A stretch of DNA of 64,000 nt from Pseudomonas californiensis (GCF_021147775.1 NZ_JAGTPK010000008.1:156805-220804); one strand, 5' to 3'; counted from the first letter of the stretch, positions 9,286 through 20,466 are shown. Numbers and translations: made by a program. The notes: generated from the letters alone by a model not told the origin.

Positions 9286-10458
9286 ATGAATACAGCCGTG
9301 AATGCGAACGTCGTACATGAATCCGAAGCCCAGCGCCAACACGCACGGGTCAAGATCCCTGCCAAGCTGCGCCTGCTGAACAATCAGCCGAATGCACCTC
9401 TGGTCCGTATCGAAGACTTGTCAGCGGGCGGCTTGAGCTTCATTGCCCCGCAAGGTGTGAGATACACCACGGGCGAAGTGATCAAGGGTCGCCTGCAGTT
9501 TCTGATCGACAACCTTGGCCTGGCCATGGACGTTGAATTGCAGATTCGCTCGCTGGATAACGCCAGCGGCCGCGTCGGTTGCCAGTTCCAGAACCTGGAA
9601 GCTCAGGACATCGCCACCCTGCGTCACCTGATCACTTCTCACCTGTCCGGCGACATCGTGAGCATGGGCGAGGTGCTGGCAACCTTGCAGCGCGACAACT
9701 TCACCAAGGCGCGCAAGGTCAAGGGCAACGACGGCGGCATGAGCACGATGGGACGTCTGCGCGCGGTCACGTTCAGCCTCGGTATCTTCATAGTCGGCCT
9801 GGCGGCGTTCGGGTTCATCTTCAAGACTGTCTACGGTCTGTATTTCGTCAGCCACGCCTCGGCGGGCCTGGTGTCGATCCCGAGCATGGACGTGACCATG
9901 CCCCGTGAAGGCACCGTGCAAAGTCTGGTCGGTCCCAACGGTGAAGCAGTGAAAGGCGCGCCTCTGGCCACCTTCAACACCAGCATGCTGGAAATGCTCA
10001 AGGGCAGCCTGACCGGTGAAGACCTGCAGCCAGCCAAGATCGAAGAGCTGTACGGCAAGCAAATGAGCGGCACCATGACCAGCCCTTGCGATTGCGTGGT
10101 TGCGCGTCAACTGGTGGCTGATGGTCAGTTCGCTTCCAAAGGCCAGGTGATCTTCCAGCTCGTACCGCGCAATGCACCGGCTACCGTCGAAGCACGCTTC
10201 ACCTATCGCCAGTTCAACGACGTTAAGCCAGGCACCCGTGTCAGCTTCCAGATCGCTGGTGAAGACAAACTGCGCACTGGCCAGATCGTCAGCAGCACCA
10301 ACCTGAGCGACACCGACCTGTCTACCGACATTCGCGTTCAGATCAAGCCTGATGAAAGCCTGAGCAGCTCGCTTGCCGGCCGTCCTGTTGAAGTGGTCAG
10401 TGATCGCGGGCCTTCCGTGAACTGGCTGATCGACAAAGCCATGGCTGCGGGTCTGTAA
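9286..10458 (+). CDS. alg44: c-di-GMP receptor and polymerase co-subunit Alg44
   Basis: This 390-residue protein has an N-terminal PilZ domain (residues ~14-120), one membrane helix (~160-185) and a periplasmic HlyD-like region. The c-di-GMP ligands R17 and R21 (R-Q-H-A-R) and D44 in E-D-L-S-A-G-G fall at the numbers described for P. aeruginosa Alg44. Binding of c-di-GMP switches on Alg8 polymerisation. A GTAGGA precedes the ATG. The gene follows alg8 after 40 bp and precedes algK by two bases. Confidence 0.96.
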   Translation: MNTAVNANVVHESEAQRQHARVKIPAKLRLLNNQPNAPLVRIEDLSAGGLSFIAPQGVRYTTGEVIKGRLQFLIDNLGLAMDVELQIRSLDNASGRVGCQFQNLEAQDIATLRHLITSHLSGDIVSMGEVLATLQRDNFTKARKVKGNDGGMSTMGRLRAVTFSLGIFIVGLAAFGFIFKTVYGLYFVSHASAGLVSIPSMDVTMPREGTVQSLVGPNGEAVKGAPLATFNTSMLEMLKGSLTGEDLQPAKIEELYGKQMSGTMTSPCDCVVARQLVADGQFASKGQVIFQLVPRNAPATVEARFTYRQFNDVKPGTRVSFQIAGEDKLRTGQIVSSTNLSDTDLSTDIRVQIKPDESLSSSLAGRPVEVVSDRGPSVNWLIDKAMAAGL

Positions 10459-10460
10459 TC

Positions 10461-11873
10461 ATGAGCAGCCCACTACGACGCCTGTCGACCCCCACGCTAT
10501 TGAGCCTCGCTGTCGCGCTCGGCCTGAGCGGCTGTGCCGGCCTGCCTGACCAACGCCTTGCCAATGAAGCCCTGAAAAACGGCGACACGGCACTGGCGGA
10601 GCAGAACTATCGGCAGCTGGCGGACTTGGGCTACAGCGATGCACAGGTTGGCCTGGCAGACATTCAGGTCAATACCCGTGACCCCGCCCTGCTCAAGCAG
10701 GCCGAGGCGACTTACCGTGCTGCGGCGCAGACTTCGCCACGTGCGCAATCGCGTTTGGGTCGCCTGCTGGCGGCCAAGCCCGATGCCACGGACGCCGAGC
10801 GTCAGGAAGCCGAAGGTCTGCTCAAGCAAGCCTTCGCCAATGGCGAGTCGGGCACCCTGGTGCCGCTGGCCATGCTGTACCTGCAATACCCGCACAGTTT
10901 CCCGAATGTGAACGCGCAGCAGAAGATCAGCCAGTGGCGTGCTGCCGGCTATCCGGAAGCCGGTCTGGCCCAGGTGCTGCTGTATCGCACTCAGGGCACC
11001 TACGATCAGCATCTCGATGAAGTGGAAAGCATCTGCAAGCAGGCGCTGAACACCACCGATATTTGCTACGTCGAACTGGCCACGGTTTACCAGAAGCGCG
11101 GCAATACCGAGCAACAGGCTGCGTTGATCGCGCAACTCAAGAGCGAACACGCTGCCGGTCGCATTGGCGCGCAACGTGTCGACAGCGTGGCGCGCGTCCT
11201 GGGTGACAGCGAAATCGGCACGCCGGACGAAAAGACCGCCCAGCAATTGCTCGAAGGCATCGCACCGGGTTATCCGGTTTCCTGGGTCACCCTGGCCAAA
11301 CTGCTGTACGACTTCCCGGAACTGGGTGACGTCAACAAGATGATGGAATACCTGGACAACGGACGCGCCGCGGACCAACCGCGTGCCGAGCTGTTGCTGG
11401 GTCGCCTGTATTACGAAGGCAAGTGGGTGCCAGCCGATGCAGCCAAGGCTGAAGAGCACCTCAAGAAAGCCTCCGCCACGGAGATCTCTGCCCACTATTA
11501 CCTGGGTCAGATCTACCGTCGCGGCTACCTGGGTCAGGTCTATTCACAAAAAGCCGTGGATGAATTGCTGACCGCCGCACGCGGTGGTCAGAACAGCGCC
11601 GACTTCGCCCTCGCGCAACTGTTCTCGCAAGGCAAGGGCACGCTGCCTGACCCAGTGAACGCTTGGGTATTCAGCCAACTCGCGCTGAACTCCAACACCC
11701 CGCAGGCCACCGAGCTTGCACAGGTTCTAACCGCACAACTGCCGCCTGAAAAGCTCGCCGGCGCCAAGGAATTGCTGGCACGCGAGCAAAAAGTCCGGGG
11801 CGCAAACGCCAATCAGAGCGCATTGGCGATGCAGGCCCTGCAAGAAGAAAAAGACGGTGAGGAAGCACTATGA
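10461..11873 (+). CDS. algK: Outer-membrane TPR lipoprotein AlgK
   Basis: The 470-residue AlgK has a lipoprotein signal with lipobox L-S-G-C (lipidated C25), followed by Sel1/TPR-like helical repeats through most of the chain (for example [17 protein letters not shown] and later [10 protein letters not shown]). It scaffolds the periplasmic alginate complex and helps to place the AlgE porin in the outer membrane. Its end overlaps the algE start by four bases (ATGA). Confidence 0.95.
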   Translation: MSSPLRRLSTPTLLSLAVALGLSGCAGLPDQRLANEALKNGDTALAEQNYRQLADLGYSDAQVGLADIQVNTRDPALLKQAEATYRAAAQTSPRAQSRLGRLLAAKPDATDAERQEAEGLLKQAFANGESGTLVPLAMLYLQYPHSFPNVNAQQKISQWRAAGYPEAGLAQVLLYRTQGTYDQHLDEVESICKQALNTTDICYVELATVYQKRGNTEQQAALIAQLKSEHAAGRIGAQRVDSVARVLGDSEIGTPDEKTAQQLLEGIAPGYPVSWVTLAKLLYDFPELGDVNKMMEYLDNGRAADQPRAELLLGRLYYEGKWVPADAAKAEEHLKKASATEISAHYYLGQIYRRGYLGQVYSQKAVDELLTAARGGQNSADFALAQLFSQGKGTLPDPVNAWVFSQLALNSNTPQATELAQVLTAQLPPEKLAGAKELLAREQKVRGANANQSALAMQALQEEKDGEEAL

Positions 11874-13348
11874 AGTTGAATCCCCTGATGGCTGCGGGCA
11901 TGGGCCTGGGTTTCTCCCTGTTGTGGGCCTGCCCGACGCTGGCAGCGCTGACTGAAGTCCAGAACTTCGGTCTGGAAGTGAAAGCCACTGCGCAGGCCGA
12001 AGACGACCGCGACCTGGGCACCCGCTCGGGCGGCGACGTCAACGGTCTGGGTCTGGACGTGCGCCCGTGGGTGTATGGCGAGCGCGGCAACTGGAGCGCC
12101 TACGCCATGGGCCAGGTGGTCACCGCCACCGACACCATTCAGACCGACCCGCTGGAACAGTCCACCGGAGACGGCGACGGCACGCAGGTTTCGCGCGGCA
12201 CGGCCAGCGAACGCGAAGTCGACAAGACCTACGCTGCCCTGCGTGAATTCTGGGTCGGCTACAGCGGCTTCACCCCCTACCCCGGCGAGATCCTGAAAGT
12301 CGGCCGCCAGCGTCTGCGCAACGACGATGGCCAATGGCATGACACCAACATCGAAGCCATCAACTGGACCTTCGACACTACCCTGCTGCGTGCCGAACTG
12401 GGTGCTGCCCAACGCTTCAGCGAATACCGCACGGACCTGACCGAACTGGCGCCGGATGACGAGGACCGTCAGCACCTGTTCGGCTCGGCCAGCTACCAGT
12501 GGACCCCAGGCCATTGGGTGGGCGCCCGCGCTCATTACAGCCATGACGACGGCAAGCTCAAGGGCCAGAACCAGGAGCTGGACGATCTGGACAAGACGTC
12601 CAATGGCGACCTGACCTGGTTGGGCCTGCAAGCTGACAGCGACGCGTACAACCATCGCAACACCAATACGCTCAATTACTGGGGCAGCCTGACCTGGCTC
12701 AACGGCACCCGTGACGAGATCGGTGTCAACGCGGTAAACGATCAGTATTTTGCAGGCGAGAAAAGCAGCCGCGACATGAACGGCTGGGCCACCGATCTGG
12801 GCCTGCGTCTGCGCCTCGATCCGCAGTGGCAAGTCGGCGCCGCCTACTCGCGCGCCAGCAAGGACTACGTACAGAACGGCCTGGAAAGCAACCGTTCGAA
12901 CTGGACCGGCACACGCTCGCGAATCCATCGCTTCGGTGAAGCCTTCCAGGGCGAAATGGCCAACGTGGAAACCGGCTCGCTGTTCGCCTCGTGGCAGATG
13001 AACGAGGAATACGACGCGTCGCTGATCTACCACAAGTTCCGTCGCGTGGACGGCAATACCGGGATCGGCAGCTCAGGGCTCAACGCAGTACGCGAGAACG
13101 GCGACACCAATACGTTCAGCTCGCTGCCCCTGGAAGATGGCCGCAAGGACCTAGGTCAGGAAATGGACCTGGTCGTCACCAAGTACTTCAAGCAAGGCTT
13201 GCTGCCGGCTTCGCTCAGCCAGTCCTTCGATGAACCTTCGGCACTGGTGCGCTTGCGTGCAGGTGTCTTCAAGCCCGGCGATGCGTACCACAACGGTGTG
13301 GATGAATACATGCATCGCGCCATTGTCGACGTCATCTGGCGCTTCTGA
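11870..13348 (+). CDS. algE: Alginate export porin AlgE
   Basis: The 492-residue product has a cleavable signal peptide ending near L-A-A-L and a beta-barrel with many alternating amphipathic strands. It closes with the aromatic C-terminal residue expected of outer-membrane proteins (V-I-W-R-F). AlgE is the 18-stranded channel through which alginate leaves the cell. Start and stop overlap algK and lie next to algG, so the genes are translationally coupled. Confidence 0.95.
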   Translation: MKLNPLMAAGMGLGFSLLWACPTLAALTEVQNFGLEVKATAQAEDDRDLGTRSGGDVNGLGLDVRPWVYGERGNWSAYAMGQVVTATDTIQTDPLEQSTGDGDGTQVSRGTASEREVDKTYAALREFWVGYSGFTPYPGEILKVGRQRLRNDDGQWHDTNIEAINWTFDTTLLRAELGAAQRFSEYRTDLTELAPDDEDRQHLFGSASYQWTPGHWVGARAHYSHDDGKLKGQNQELDDLDKTSNGDLTWLGLQADSDAYNHRNTNTLNYWGSLTWLNGTRDEIGVNAVNDQYFAGEKSSRDMNGWATDLGLRLRLDPQWQVGAAYSRASKDYVQNGLESNRSNWTGTRSRIHRFGEAFQGEMANVETGSLFASWQMNEEYDASLIYHKFRRVDGNTGIGSSGLNAVRENGDTNTFSSLPLEDGRKDLGQEMDLVVTKYFKQGLLPASLSQSFDEPSALVRLRAGVFKPGDAYHNGVDEYMHRAIVDVIWRF

Positions 13349-13374
13349 TGCAGACCGCCAAAGGAGTGCGAGAG

Positions 13375-14985
13375 ATGAACAGTCAAGCAAGCAACGGGCG
13401 TAGCCGAACCTGGCCTCACGCCCTGCTCGAAAGCGCCGTGCTGAGCAGCGCACTGCTGATGGCGAGCAGTGTCGCGCTGGCCAACGCGCCTGTCGTACCC
13501 GAGTCGCCGAAAGCGGTAGTCAAGGAGTTGCAACAGGCCAAGAGCTACACCATCACCAGCCCGCCCACCGAGCCGTTGGAAATGTCCAAGCCGGTGCTGC
13601 CGGACCTCAGCGGCTACACCGCCGAGGCTGCGCTGAAGAAGATCGTGCGCAACAAGCCAGGCAAAGTCACCGTCTCGCGCATGATGGAAGAAACCGGCCT
13701 GAAGGAATTCATCGGCGGCGACAACAAGATGGCCGAATGGGTAGCCCGTCAGAAAGGGATCCCGCAAGCGATCATCATTTCCGATGGCTACGTGAACCTT
13801 CAGGACCTGGCGAAGAAAGTCCCCAAGCAGTTCTTCAACGAAGTGTCGCCGGGTGTCTATGTGGCGCGCCTGCCAATCCTGGTCAAGGAAACCGGCATTT
13901 TCGAGATCGACAGCAAGACCAAAGAGCTGCGTCTGTCTCAGGAGAAGGGCTCGTTCATCGTCAGCGAAGGCAACATGCTGATCACCCACACGCAGGTCAA
14001 CGCCTGGAGCGAGACCCGCAACAGCCTGGCGACCTATCGCAAGCCGAATGAGTTTCGCCCGTTCGTGCTGACCTGGGGCGGTTCGCAAACCTGGATCGCT
14101 AACACCAGGATGGCGAGCATGGGCTACGACCAGAGCAAGTCGTACGGCGTCAGTATTTCGCAGTACACGCCCAACACCGCGAAGATCCTCAAGCGTGCCG
14201 AACCGACCGGCTGGATCATTGATTCGGAATTCTCGGACATGTGGTACGGCTTCTACTGCTATGAGACGCGTGACTTCGTGGTCAAGGGCAATACCTACCG
14301 CGACAACATCGTCTACGGCATTGACCCGCATGACCGCTCGCACGGCCTGATCATTGCCGAAAACGATGTCTACGGAACCAAGAAGAAGCACGGGATCATT
14401 ATTTCCCGCGAAGTGGACAACAGCTTCATCTTCCGCAACAAGAGCCACGACAACAAGTTGTCCGGCGTGGTGCTGGACCGTAACAGCGTCGGCAACATCG
14501 TCGCTTACAACGAGATCTACCAGAACCACACCGACGGCATCACGTTGTACGAAAGCGGCAACAACCTGCTGTGGGGCAACCGTGTGATTGCCAACCGCCG
14601 TCACGGTATCCGCGTGCGTAACAGCGTCAACATCAAGCTCTACGAGAACGTCTCCATGGCCAATGGGCTGATGGGTGTCTACGGCCACATCAAGGACCTG
14701 AGCGACACCGACCGCGACATTGAGCTCGACCCGTTCGACGCTCAGGTATCGCTGATTGTGGTAGGTGGCGAACTGGCCAGCAACGGTTCCGGCCCGCTGT
14801 CCATCGACTCGCCCCTCAGCGTCGAGCTGTACCGCGTGTCGATGCTGATGCCCACCAAAGAAGTCGGCATCAGCCTCAACGGCGTTCTGGGCGAGCGCCA
14901 GGAAGAAATCCTCGATCTGCTGGTACGCCAGAAGAAAGCCGTATTGATCGACCCCGTCGAAAGCCAGACCGAGCTGCGGGAATGA
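13375..14985 (+). CDS. algG: Mannuronan C5-epimerase AlgG
   Basis: AlgG converts some D-mannuronate residues of the nascent polymer to L-guluronate in the periplasm. I chose the ATG at 13375 (536 residues) because AAGGAG lies eight bases before it and because it places the D-P-H-D-R motif at 317-321, with the catalytic histidine at H319 as reported for the P. syringae enzyme. An earlier ATG at 13348, overlapping the algE stop, would add nine residues. A signal peptide is followed by a right-handed beta-helix of CASH-type repeats (~210-500). Confidence 0.95.
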   Translation: MNSQASNGRSRTWPHALLESAVLSSALLMASSVALANAPVVPESPKAVVKELQQAKSYTITSPPTEPLEMSKPVLPDLSGYTAEAALKKIVRNKPGKVTVSRMMEETGLKEFIGGDNKMAEWVARQKGIPQAIIISDGYVNLQDLAKKVPKQFFNEVSPGVYVARLPILVKETGIFEIDSKTKELRLSQEKGSFIVSEGNMLITHTQVNAWSETRNSLATYRKPNEFRPFVLTWGGSQTWIANTRMASMGYDQSKSYGVSISQYTPNTAKILKRAEPTGWIIDSEFSDMWYGFYCYETRDFVVKGNTYRDNIVYGIDPHDRSHGLIIAENDVYGTKKKHGIIISREVDNSFIFRNKSHDNKLSGVVLDRNSVGNIVAYNEIYQNHTDGITLYESGNNLLWGNRVIANRRHGIRVRNSVNIKLYENVSMANGLMGVYGHIKDLSDTDRDIELDPFDAQVSLIVVGGELASNGSGPLSIDSPLSVELYRVSMLMPTKEVGISLNGVLGERQEEILDLLVRQKKAVLIDPVESQTELRE

Positions 14986-14999
14986 GGAAGGGTATTGTT

Positions 15000-16439
15000 A
15001 TGCACGCACATTTGATCAAACTGTTGAGCCTGTCCAGCCTTACTGCAGCCCTGATGGCGGCCGCCGGGGCAGCTCGCGCAGACGACTCGCAAGCACCGAC
15101 GTTCACCGCCGAGCCTTGCTGCAGCCTGTGCCCGGCGGCTCACGACGCGAAGAACTACACCACGCGCTATCAGCAGAACTTCACCACGCTGGTGCAGGCT
15201 CAGGGCGACTGGCTGTTCCGTACGCAGGAAGACCTGCGCACCGAATTCGACACCACGCCTGCGGGCTATCGCCGCATGAAAGAACTGCACGATGCCTTCA
15301 AAAGCAAAGGTGTCGAACTGGTTGTGGTTTACCAGCCGACACGTGGGCTGGTCGACCGCAACAAACTGTTCCCGGCTGAACGCGACAAGTACGACTATGA
15401 CAAGGCGCTGAAAAACTATCAGGCCATGCTCGGTCGCTTCAGCAAGATGGGCTATTGGGTACCGGACCTGTCGCCATTGACCAACGAGCAGCAGGCGCAC
15501 GATTTCTACTTCCGCGGTGACCAGCACTGGACGCCGTACGGCGCCCAGCGCACCGCGAAGATAGTCGCCGAAACGGTCAAGAAAGTTCCGGGCTACGACG
15601 ACATTCCCAAGCGCGAATTCGAAAGCCACAAGTCGGGCCGGATGGGCAAGACCGGTACTCTGCACAACATGGCTGGCCAACTGTGTGGCACCAGCTACGC
15701 CGTGCAGTACATGGACCAGTTCACCACCGAACCCAAGGGTGAGGCAGGTGACGGCGATCTGTTCAGCGATTCCGGCAACCCGGAAATCACCCTGGTCGGC
15801 ACCAGCCACAGTGGCAAGAACTACAACTTCGGCGGTTTCCTTCAGGAATACATCGGCGCCGATGTGTTGAACGTCGCGTTCCCTGGCGGCGGCCTGGAAG
15901 GCTCGATGCTGCAGTATCTGGGCAGCGAAGACTTCCAGAAGCGTCCACCAAAAATCCTGATCTGGGAATTCTCGCCGCTGTACCGTCTGGACCAGGAGAC
16001 CATCTATCGCCAGATGATGTCCCTGCTGGACAACGGTTGCGAAGGCAAACCTGCCGTCATGAGCGCCAGCACCACCCTCAAGCCGGGCAACAACGAAGTG
16101 TTGGTCAACGGCAAGAACGGCATCAAGGACATTCGCAACGGCAGCAACCAGATCGATATCAAATTCGATGACACCTCGGTGAAAACTCTTCAGGCCAGGC
16201 TCTGGTACATGAATGGCCGCCACGAGGATCTGAAAATCGAGAAGCCCGAAACCTCCGACACCGATGGACGTTTCGCCTTTGAGCTGCGTGAAGACGAGGA
16301 CTGGGCTGATCAACAGTTGCTGGCCCTCGAAATCCAGGGACCGGAAGCAGGCGCCGAGCCACAGAAAGTCGACGCCAAAGTATGCAAACGCAACGTGTTC
16401 CCGAGCGCTGCGAAACACACCGCTCAAGCCGGACTATGA
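15000..16439 (+). CDS. algX: Alginate O-acetyltransferase AlgX
   Basis: AlgX is a periplasmic SGNH-hydrolase-like acetyltransferase with a C-terminal carbohydrate-binding module. It puts acetyl groups on mannuronate. Starting at the ATG at 15000 (GAGGAAGGG seven bases upstream) the protein has 479 residues, and the triad residues are D174 and H176 (G-D-Q-H-W) and S269 (G-T-S-H-S), the published numbers. Another ATG at 14982 overlaps the algG stop. A signal peptide ends near A-R-A. Cysteines C-C-S-L-C near the N-terminus suggest a disulfide. Confidence 0.95.
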   Translation: MHAHLIKLLSLSSLTAALMAAAGAARADDSQAPTFTAEPCCSLCPAAHDAKNYTTRYQQNFTTLVQAQGDWLFRTQEDLRTEFDTTPAGYRRMKELHDAFKSKGVELVVVYQPTRGLVDRNKLFPAERDKYDYDKALKNYQAMLGRFSKMGYWVPDLSPLTNEQQAHDFYFRGDQHWTPYGAQRTAKIVAETVKKVPGYDDIPKREFESHKSGRMGKTGTLHNMAGQLCGTSYAVQYMDQFTTEPKGEAGDGDLFSDSGNPEITLVGTSHSGKNYNFGGFLQEYIGADVLNVAFPGGGLEGSMLQYLGSEDFQKRPPKILIWEFSPLYRLDQETIYRQMMSLLDNGCEGKPAVMSASTTLKPGNNEVLVNGKNGIKDIRNGSNQIDIKFDDTSVKTLQARLWYMNGRHEDLKIEKPETSDTDGRFAFELREDEDWADQQLLALEIQGPEAGAEPQKVDAKVCKRNVFPSAAKHTAQAGL

Positions 16440-16447
16440 GGTGACTT

Positions 16448-17587
16448 ATGCAGACTCCGAAACTGATACGCCCTACCCTGCTCTCGATGGCAATCCTGTC
16501 ATCGATGGCCTGGGCAATGGGTGCGTCCGCCGCCGCGACGCTGGTGCCACCCAAGGGTTATGACGCACCTATCGAAAAAATGAAGACCGGTGATCACAAC
16601 TTCACCTGTGACTCGATCCCGAAGCCGTACACCGACAAGCTGGTTTTTCGCAGCAAGTACGAAGGCTCCGACAAGGCCCGTGCGACGCTGAACCTGAAGT
16701 CCGAGGCAGCGTTTCGTGATGCGACCCAGGACATCACCGATCTTGAACGTGGCGTCAGCAAAGTCGTGATGCAGTTCATGCGTGATGGTCGTCCCGAGCA
16801 GCTTGATTGCGCGCTGAACATGATGACGACCTGGGCCAAGGCCGATGCGCTGGAGTCCACCGAGTTCAACCACACCGGCAAGTCCATGCGCAAGTGGGCG
16901 TTGGGCAGCATGTCGTCGGCTTACCTGCGCCTGAAGTTCTCCGAGTCGCGTCCACTGGCCAACCGCCAGAAAGAATCGCAACTCATCGAAGGCTGGTTCA
17001 GCAAGCTCGCCGATCAGGTCATCAGTGACTGGAGCAACCTGCCACTCGAAAAGATCAACAACCATTCCTACTGGGCGGCGTGGTCTGTGATGGCAACTGC
17101 TGTCGCTACCAATCGCCAGGACCTGTTTGACTGGGCGGTCAAGGAATACAAGGTCGCCGCGAACCAGGTGGACAAGGACGGTTTCCTGCCCAACGAAATG
17201 AAGCGTCGTCAACGCGCCCTTTCGTACCACAACTACGCGCTGCCACCGCTGGCGATGATCGCAAGTTTTGCCCAGGCAAACGGCGTAGACCTTCGCCCGG
17301 AAAACAACGGTGCACTGAAACGCTTGGCTGACCGCGTGCTTGAGGGCGTCAAAGACCCTTCGATATTCGCCGCGCACAACGGTGAAAAACAGGACATGAC
17401 GGACCTGAAAAAGGACCCGAAATTTGCCTGGCTTGAACCCTTTTGCGCGCTCTACAGCTGCAGCCCGGAAGTCCTTGAAGACAAGCACGAAAAGCAACCT
17501 TTCAAGACCTTCCGACTGGGCGGTGACCTGACCAAGGTCTACGACCCTGAGCACGAAAAGGGCGACAAGAGTGACAAAGGTTCTTGA
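16448..17587 (+). CDS. algL: Periplasmic alginate lyase AlgL
   Basis: This 379-residue PL5-family lyase cleaves mannuronate linkages by beta-elimination and clears alginate that strays into the periplasm. A signal peptide (ending near A-S-A-A) is followed by the (alpha/alpha)-barrel. The N-N-H-S-Y-W motif at 204-209 contains the catalytic histidine (H206). The acidic, lysine-rich tail after residue ~355 is slightly longer than in P. aeruginosa AlgL (367 residues). A gap of 136 bp containing a REP element follows before algI. Confidence 0.95.
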   Translation: MQTPKLIRPTLLSMAILSSMAWAMGASAAATLVPPKGYDAPIEKMKTGDHNFTCDSIPKPYTDKLVFRSKYEGSDKARATLNLKSEAAFRDATQDITDLERGVSKVVMQFMRDGRPEQLDCALNMMTTWAKADALESTEFNHTGKSMRKWALGSMSSAYLRLKFSESRPLANRQKESQLIEGWFSKLADQVISDWSNLPLEKINNHSYWAAWSVMATAVATNRQDLFDWAVKEYKVAANQVDKDGFLPNEMKRRQRALSYHNYALPPLAMIASFAQANGVDLRPENNGALKRLADRVLEGVKDPSIFAAHNGEKQDMTDLKKDPKFAWLEPFCALYSCSPEVLEDKHEKQPFKTFRLGGDLTKVYDPEHEKGDKSDKGS

Positions 17588-17603
17588 GTAAAAGTTGACG
17601 CCT

Positions 17604-17629
17604 GTGGAAGCGAGCCTGCTCGCTCCCAC
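17604..17629. repeat. REP-type palindrome between algL and algI
   Basis: GTGGAAGCGAGC at the left and GCTCGCTCCCAC at the right form a near-perfect hairpin typical of Pseudomonas REP elements. It sits in the largest intergenic gap inside the alginate operon, just before the O-acetylation genes algIJF. Confidence 0.75.
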
Positions 17630-17723
17630 GGGTGACGCTGAAACGACGCGACAACCGCCATATTCGTATGGGGGGTTTGGGGGGCTTTGAGCCCTTGAAT
17701 GTTGGACTTACGGAGAGATAAGG

Positions 17724-19280
17724 ATGGTTTTCTCATCCAACGTGTTCCTGTTCCTGTTCTTGCCGATCTTTCTCGGCTTGTACTACCTGAGCGGGCAACG
17801 CTATCGCAATCTGCTGCTGCTGATTGCCAGCTACATCTTCTACGCCTGGTGGCGTGTGGACTTCCTGGCACTGTTCATTGGCGTGACCGTCTGGAACTAC
17901 TGGATCGGTCTGAAAGTGGGCGCAGCAGGCGTACGAACCAAACCGGCGCAGCGCTGGCTTTTGCTGGGCGTCGTGGTTGACCTGGGTATCCTGGGCTACT
18001 TCAAGTACGCCAACTTCGGTGTCGACAGCATCAACGCCGCCATGACCTCCATGGGTCTGGAGCCGTTCATCCTGACGCACGTGCTGTTGCCGATCGGTAT
18101 CTCGTTCTATGTCTTCGAGTCCATCAGCTACATCATCGACGTGTACCGCGGCGACACGCCAGCCACGCGCAATCTGATCGACTTTGCAGCGTTCGTGGCG
18201 ATCTTCCCGCACCTGATCGCAGGCCCGGTGTTGCGTTTCCGCGACCTGGCTGACCAGTTCAACAACCGTACTCACACGCTGGACAAGTTCTCTGAAGGCG
18301 CCACGCGCTTCATGCAGGGCTTCATCAAGAAAGTGTTCATCGCTGACACGCTGGCCGTTGTGGCGGACCACTGCTTCGCCCTGCAAAACCCGACCACGGG
18401 TGATGCCTGGCTCGGCGCACTGGCCTACACCGCGCAGCTGTATTTCGACTTCTCCGGTTACAGCGACATGGCCATCGGTCTGGGTCTGATGATGGGTTTC
18501 CGCTTCATGGAAAACTTCAAGCAGCCCTACATCAGCCAGTCGATCACCGAGTTCTGGCGTCGCTGGCACATCAGCCTGTCGACCTGGCTGCGTGACTACC
18601 TGTACATCACGCTGGGCGGCAACCGTGGCGGCAAGTTCGCGACCTACCGCAACCTGTTCCTGACCATGCTGCTGGGCGGCCTGTGGCACGGTGCCAACGT
18701 CACCTACATCATCTGGGGTGCATGGCACGGCATGTGGCTGGCGATTGAAAAAGCGCTGGGCATCAACACCAAGCCTTACAACTTCAACCCAATCCGCTGG
18801 GCCCTGACATTCCTGCTGGTTGTGGTCGGCTGGGTCATCTTCCGCGCAGAAAACCTGCACGTCGCCGGCCGTATGTACGGCGCGATGTTCAGCTTCGGTG
18901 AATGGCAGCTGTCCGAGCTCAACCGCGCAAGCCTCACCGGCCTGCAAGTGGCGACCCTGGTACTGGCTTACGCAACGCTGGCGTTCTTCGGCCTGCGTGA
19001 CTTCTACCAGAACCGTGAAACGGACAACCGCAGGAGCGCCAAGGCCGACGGTCCGGCGACTGCGCAACCGGGCACCATCAAGGCCGTACCTGGCGATGCT
19101 CCCGGCAGCCTGCACCTGCCCGGCTACACCGTGGGCAGCGAAGCTCAGGTGCAACCGGCTTACTGGGTTGCGGACTGGCCTCGCTACGCAATGCGCGCAC
19201 TGATCCTGCTGTTGTTCGTTGCCTCGATTCTCAAACTTTCGGCGCAGAGCTTCTCGCCGTTCCTTTACTTCCAGTTCTGA
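17724..19280 (+). CDS. algI: Alginate O-acetylation MBOAT protein AlgI
   Basis: This 518-residue polytopic inner-membrane protein of the MBOAT family is thought to pass acetyl groups across the membrane to AlgJ/AlgX. The N-terminus (M-V-F-S-S-N-V-F-L-F-L-F-L-P) is typical of the AlgI/DltB class. The essential histidine lies in G-L-W-H-G at H322, the same number as in P. aeruginosa. The preceding motif E-F-W-R-R-W-H-I-S-L-S-T-W is also conserved. AGATAAGG precedes the ATG. A hydrophilic stretch at ~435-480 may be a cytoplasmic loop. Confidence 0.96.
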   Translation: MVFSSNVFLFLFLPIFLGLYYLSGQRYRNLLLLIASYIFYAWWRVDFLALFIGVTVWNYWIGLKVGAAGVRTKPAQRWLLLGVVVDLGILGYFKYANFGVDSINAAMTSMGLEPFILTHVLLPIGISFYVFESISYIIDVYRGDTPATRNLIDFAAFVAIFPHLIAGPVLRFRDLADQFNNRTHTLDKFSEGATRFMQGFIKKVFIADTLAVVADHCFALQNPTTGDAWLGALAYTAQLYFDFSGYSDMAIGLGLMMGFRFMENFKQPYISQSITEFWRRWHISLSTWLRDYLYITLGGNRGGKFATYRNLFLTMLLGGLWHGANVTYIIWGAWHGMWLAIEKALGINTKPYNFNPIRWALTFLLVVVGWVIFRAENLHVAGRMYGAMFSFGEWQLSELNRASLTGLQVATLVLAYATLAFFGLRDFYQNRETDNRRSAKADGPATAQPGTIKAVPGDAPGSLHLPGYTVGSEAQVQPAYWVADWPRYAMRALILLLFVASILKLSAQSFSPFLYFQF

Positions 19281-19290
19281 GGAGCCTGAC

Positions 19291-20466
19291 ATGACCCGTT
19301 CATTACGAATCCTCTATATCGCCATCTTCCTGGGCCTGTTGCTGGTTCTCGGCGCCTGGTCGCTGCGCAGCTTCAGCAACTTTTCCACGTCGGCCGAGAC
19401 CACGGTGCTCAACGGCAAATGGACCAAGGCGGCGGAAACTCATTACGACGATGAGTTCCCGATCAAGCGTCTGGGCACCAACCTCTGGGCGGCGCTGGAC
19501 TACAAGCTGTTCAAGGAAGGGCGTCCGGGCGTAGTGCTCGGCAAGGACCAGTGGCTGTACACCGATGAAGAGTTCGACGCTGTTGCCAATGGCGAACAGA
19601 ACGAAGCGGACAACCTGGCGTTGATCCAGGGCGTGCGCGATGCGCTGGAAAAACAGGGCAGCAAACTGGTCCTGGCCATCGTTCCGGCCAAGACTCGCCT
19701 TTACCCGGAGCATATCGGTAACAGCAAACCTGCCAGCCTGCATGTGGATCTGTATCAACAGTTCCATGCGCAGGTGGCCCAGGCTGGCATCTTCGCCCCG
19801 GACCTGCTGGCTCCGCTGCAGGCCGCCAAACAGCAAGGCCAGGTGTTTCTGCGTACCGACACTCACTGGACCCCACTGGGTGCCGAAGTGGCAGCCAAAC
19901 AACTGGGCGTTGCGATTGCGCAGAAAACCCCGCTCAGCGGCGAGCCTGAACAGTTCGTCACGCAGGCCAGGGAAAGCGCTCCCTACAAAGGCGACCTGAC
20001 CAACTTCCTGCCGCTGGACCCGCTGTTCAGCAACCTGCTGCCCAAGCCTGACGACCTGCAACAACGCAGCACCGATCTGGCAGAAGGCGCCGCCGCTGGC
20101 AACGACGCGCTGTTTGCAGACAGCGACATCCCGGTCGGCCTGGTCGGCACCAGCTACAGCGCCAACCCTAACTGGAACTTCGTGGGTGCCTTGAAAGAAG
20201 CGTTGCGCAGTGACGTCGTCAACTATGCCGAAGACGGCCACGGCCCGATTCTGCCGATGCTCAAGTACCTGCAGACCGATGCGTTCAAGAACACCCCGCC
20301 GCAAGTGGTCATCTGGGAATTCCCGGAGCGCTACCTGCCGGCTCACAACGACCTTGGTGAGTTCGATCCGCAGTGGATCGCTCAGCTGAAGAAATCCCGT
20401 GATTCCAAAGAAAATCTGGCGCTTGGCGCCACCCCATCCGAGTCGCCCAACCGGGCGCAAAACTGA
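19291..20466 (+). CDS. algJ: Alginate O-acetyltransferase AlgJ
   Basis: AlgJ is a membrane-anchored periplasmic SGNH-like acetylesterase/transferase that works with AlgI and AlgX. The ATG at 19291, with GAGGAG just upstream, gives 391 residues, the same length as P. aeruginosa AlgJ. An open frame continues upstream inside algI but is not homologous. An N-terminal signal anchor is followed by the catalytic D190-T-H192 motif (R-T-D-T-H-W-T) and S288 in G-T-S-Y-S. Confidence 0.95.
   Translation: MTRSLRILYIAIFLGLLLVLGAWSLRSFSNFSTSAETTVLNGKWTKAAETHYDDEFPIKRLGTNLWAALDYKLFKEGRPGVVLGKDQWLYTDEEFDAVANGEQNEADNLALIQGVRDALEKQGSKLVLAIVPAKTRLYPEHIGNSKPASLHVDLYQQFHAQVAQAGIFAPDLLAPLQAAKQQGQVFLRTDTHWTPLGAEVAAKQLGVAIAQKTPLSGEPEQFVTQARESAPYKGDLTNFLPLDPLFSNLLPKPDDLQQRSTDLAEGAAAGNDALFADSDIPVGLVGTSYSANPNWNFVGALKEALRSDVVNYAEDGHGPILPMLKYLQTDAFKNTPPQVVIWEFPERYLPAHNDLGEFDPQWIAQLKKSRDSKENLALGATPSESPNRAQN

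Noticed and set aside
13156..14688. Long open frames antisense to algE/algG, algG/algX and algI (for example 13156-14688, 14742-16427, 17733-19292 minus)
   Set aside because: They mirror the high-GC third-codon pattern of the alginate genes on the other strand and show no recognisable protein features.
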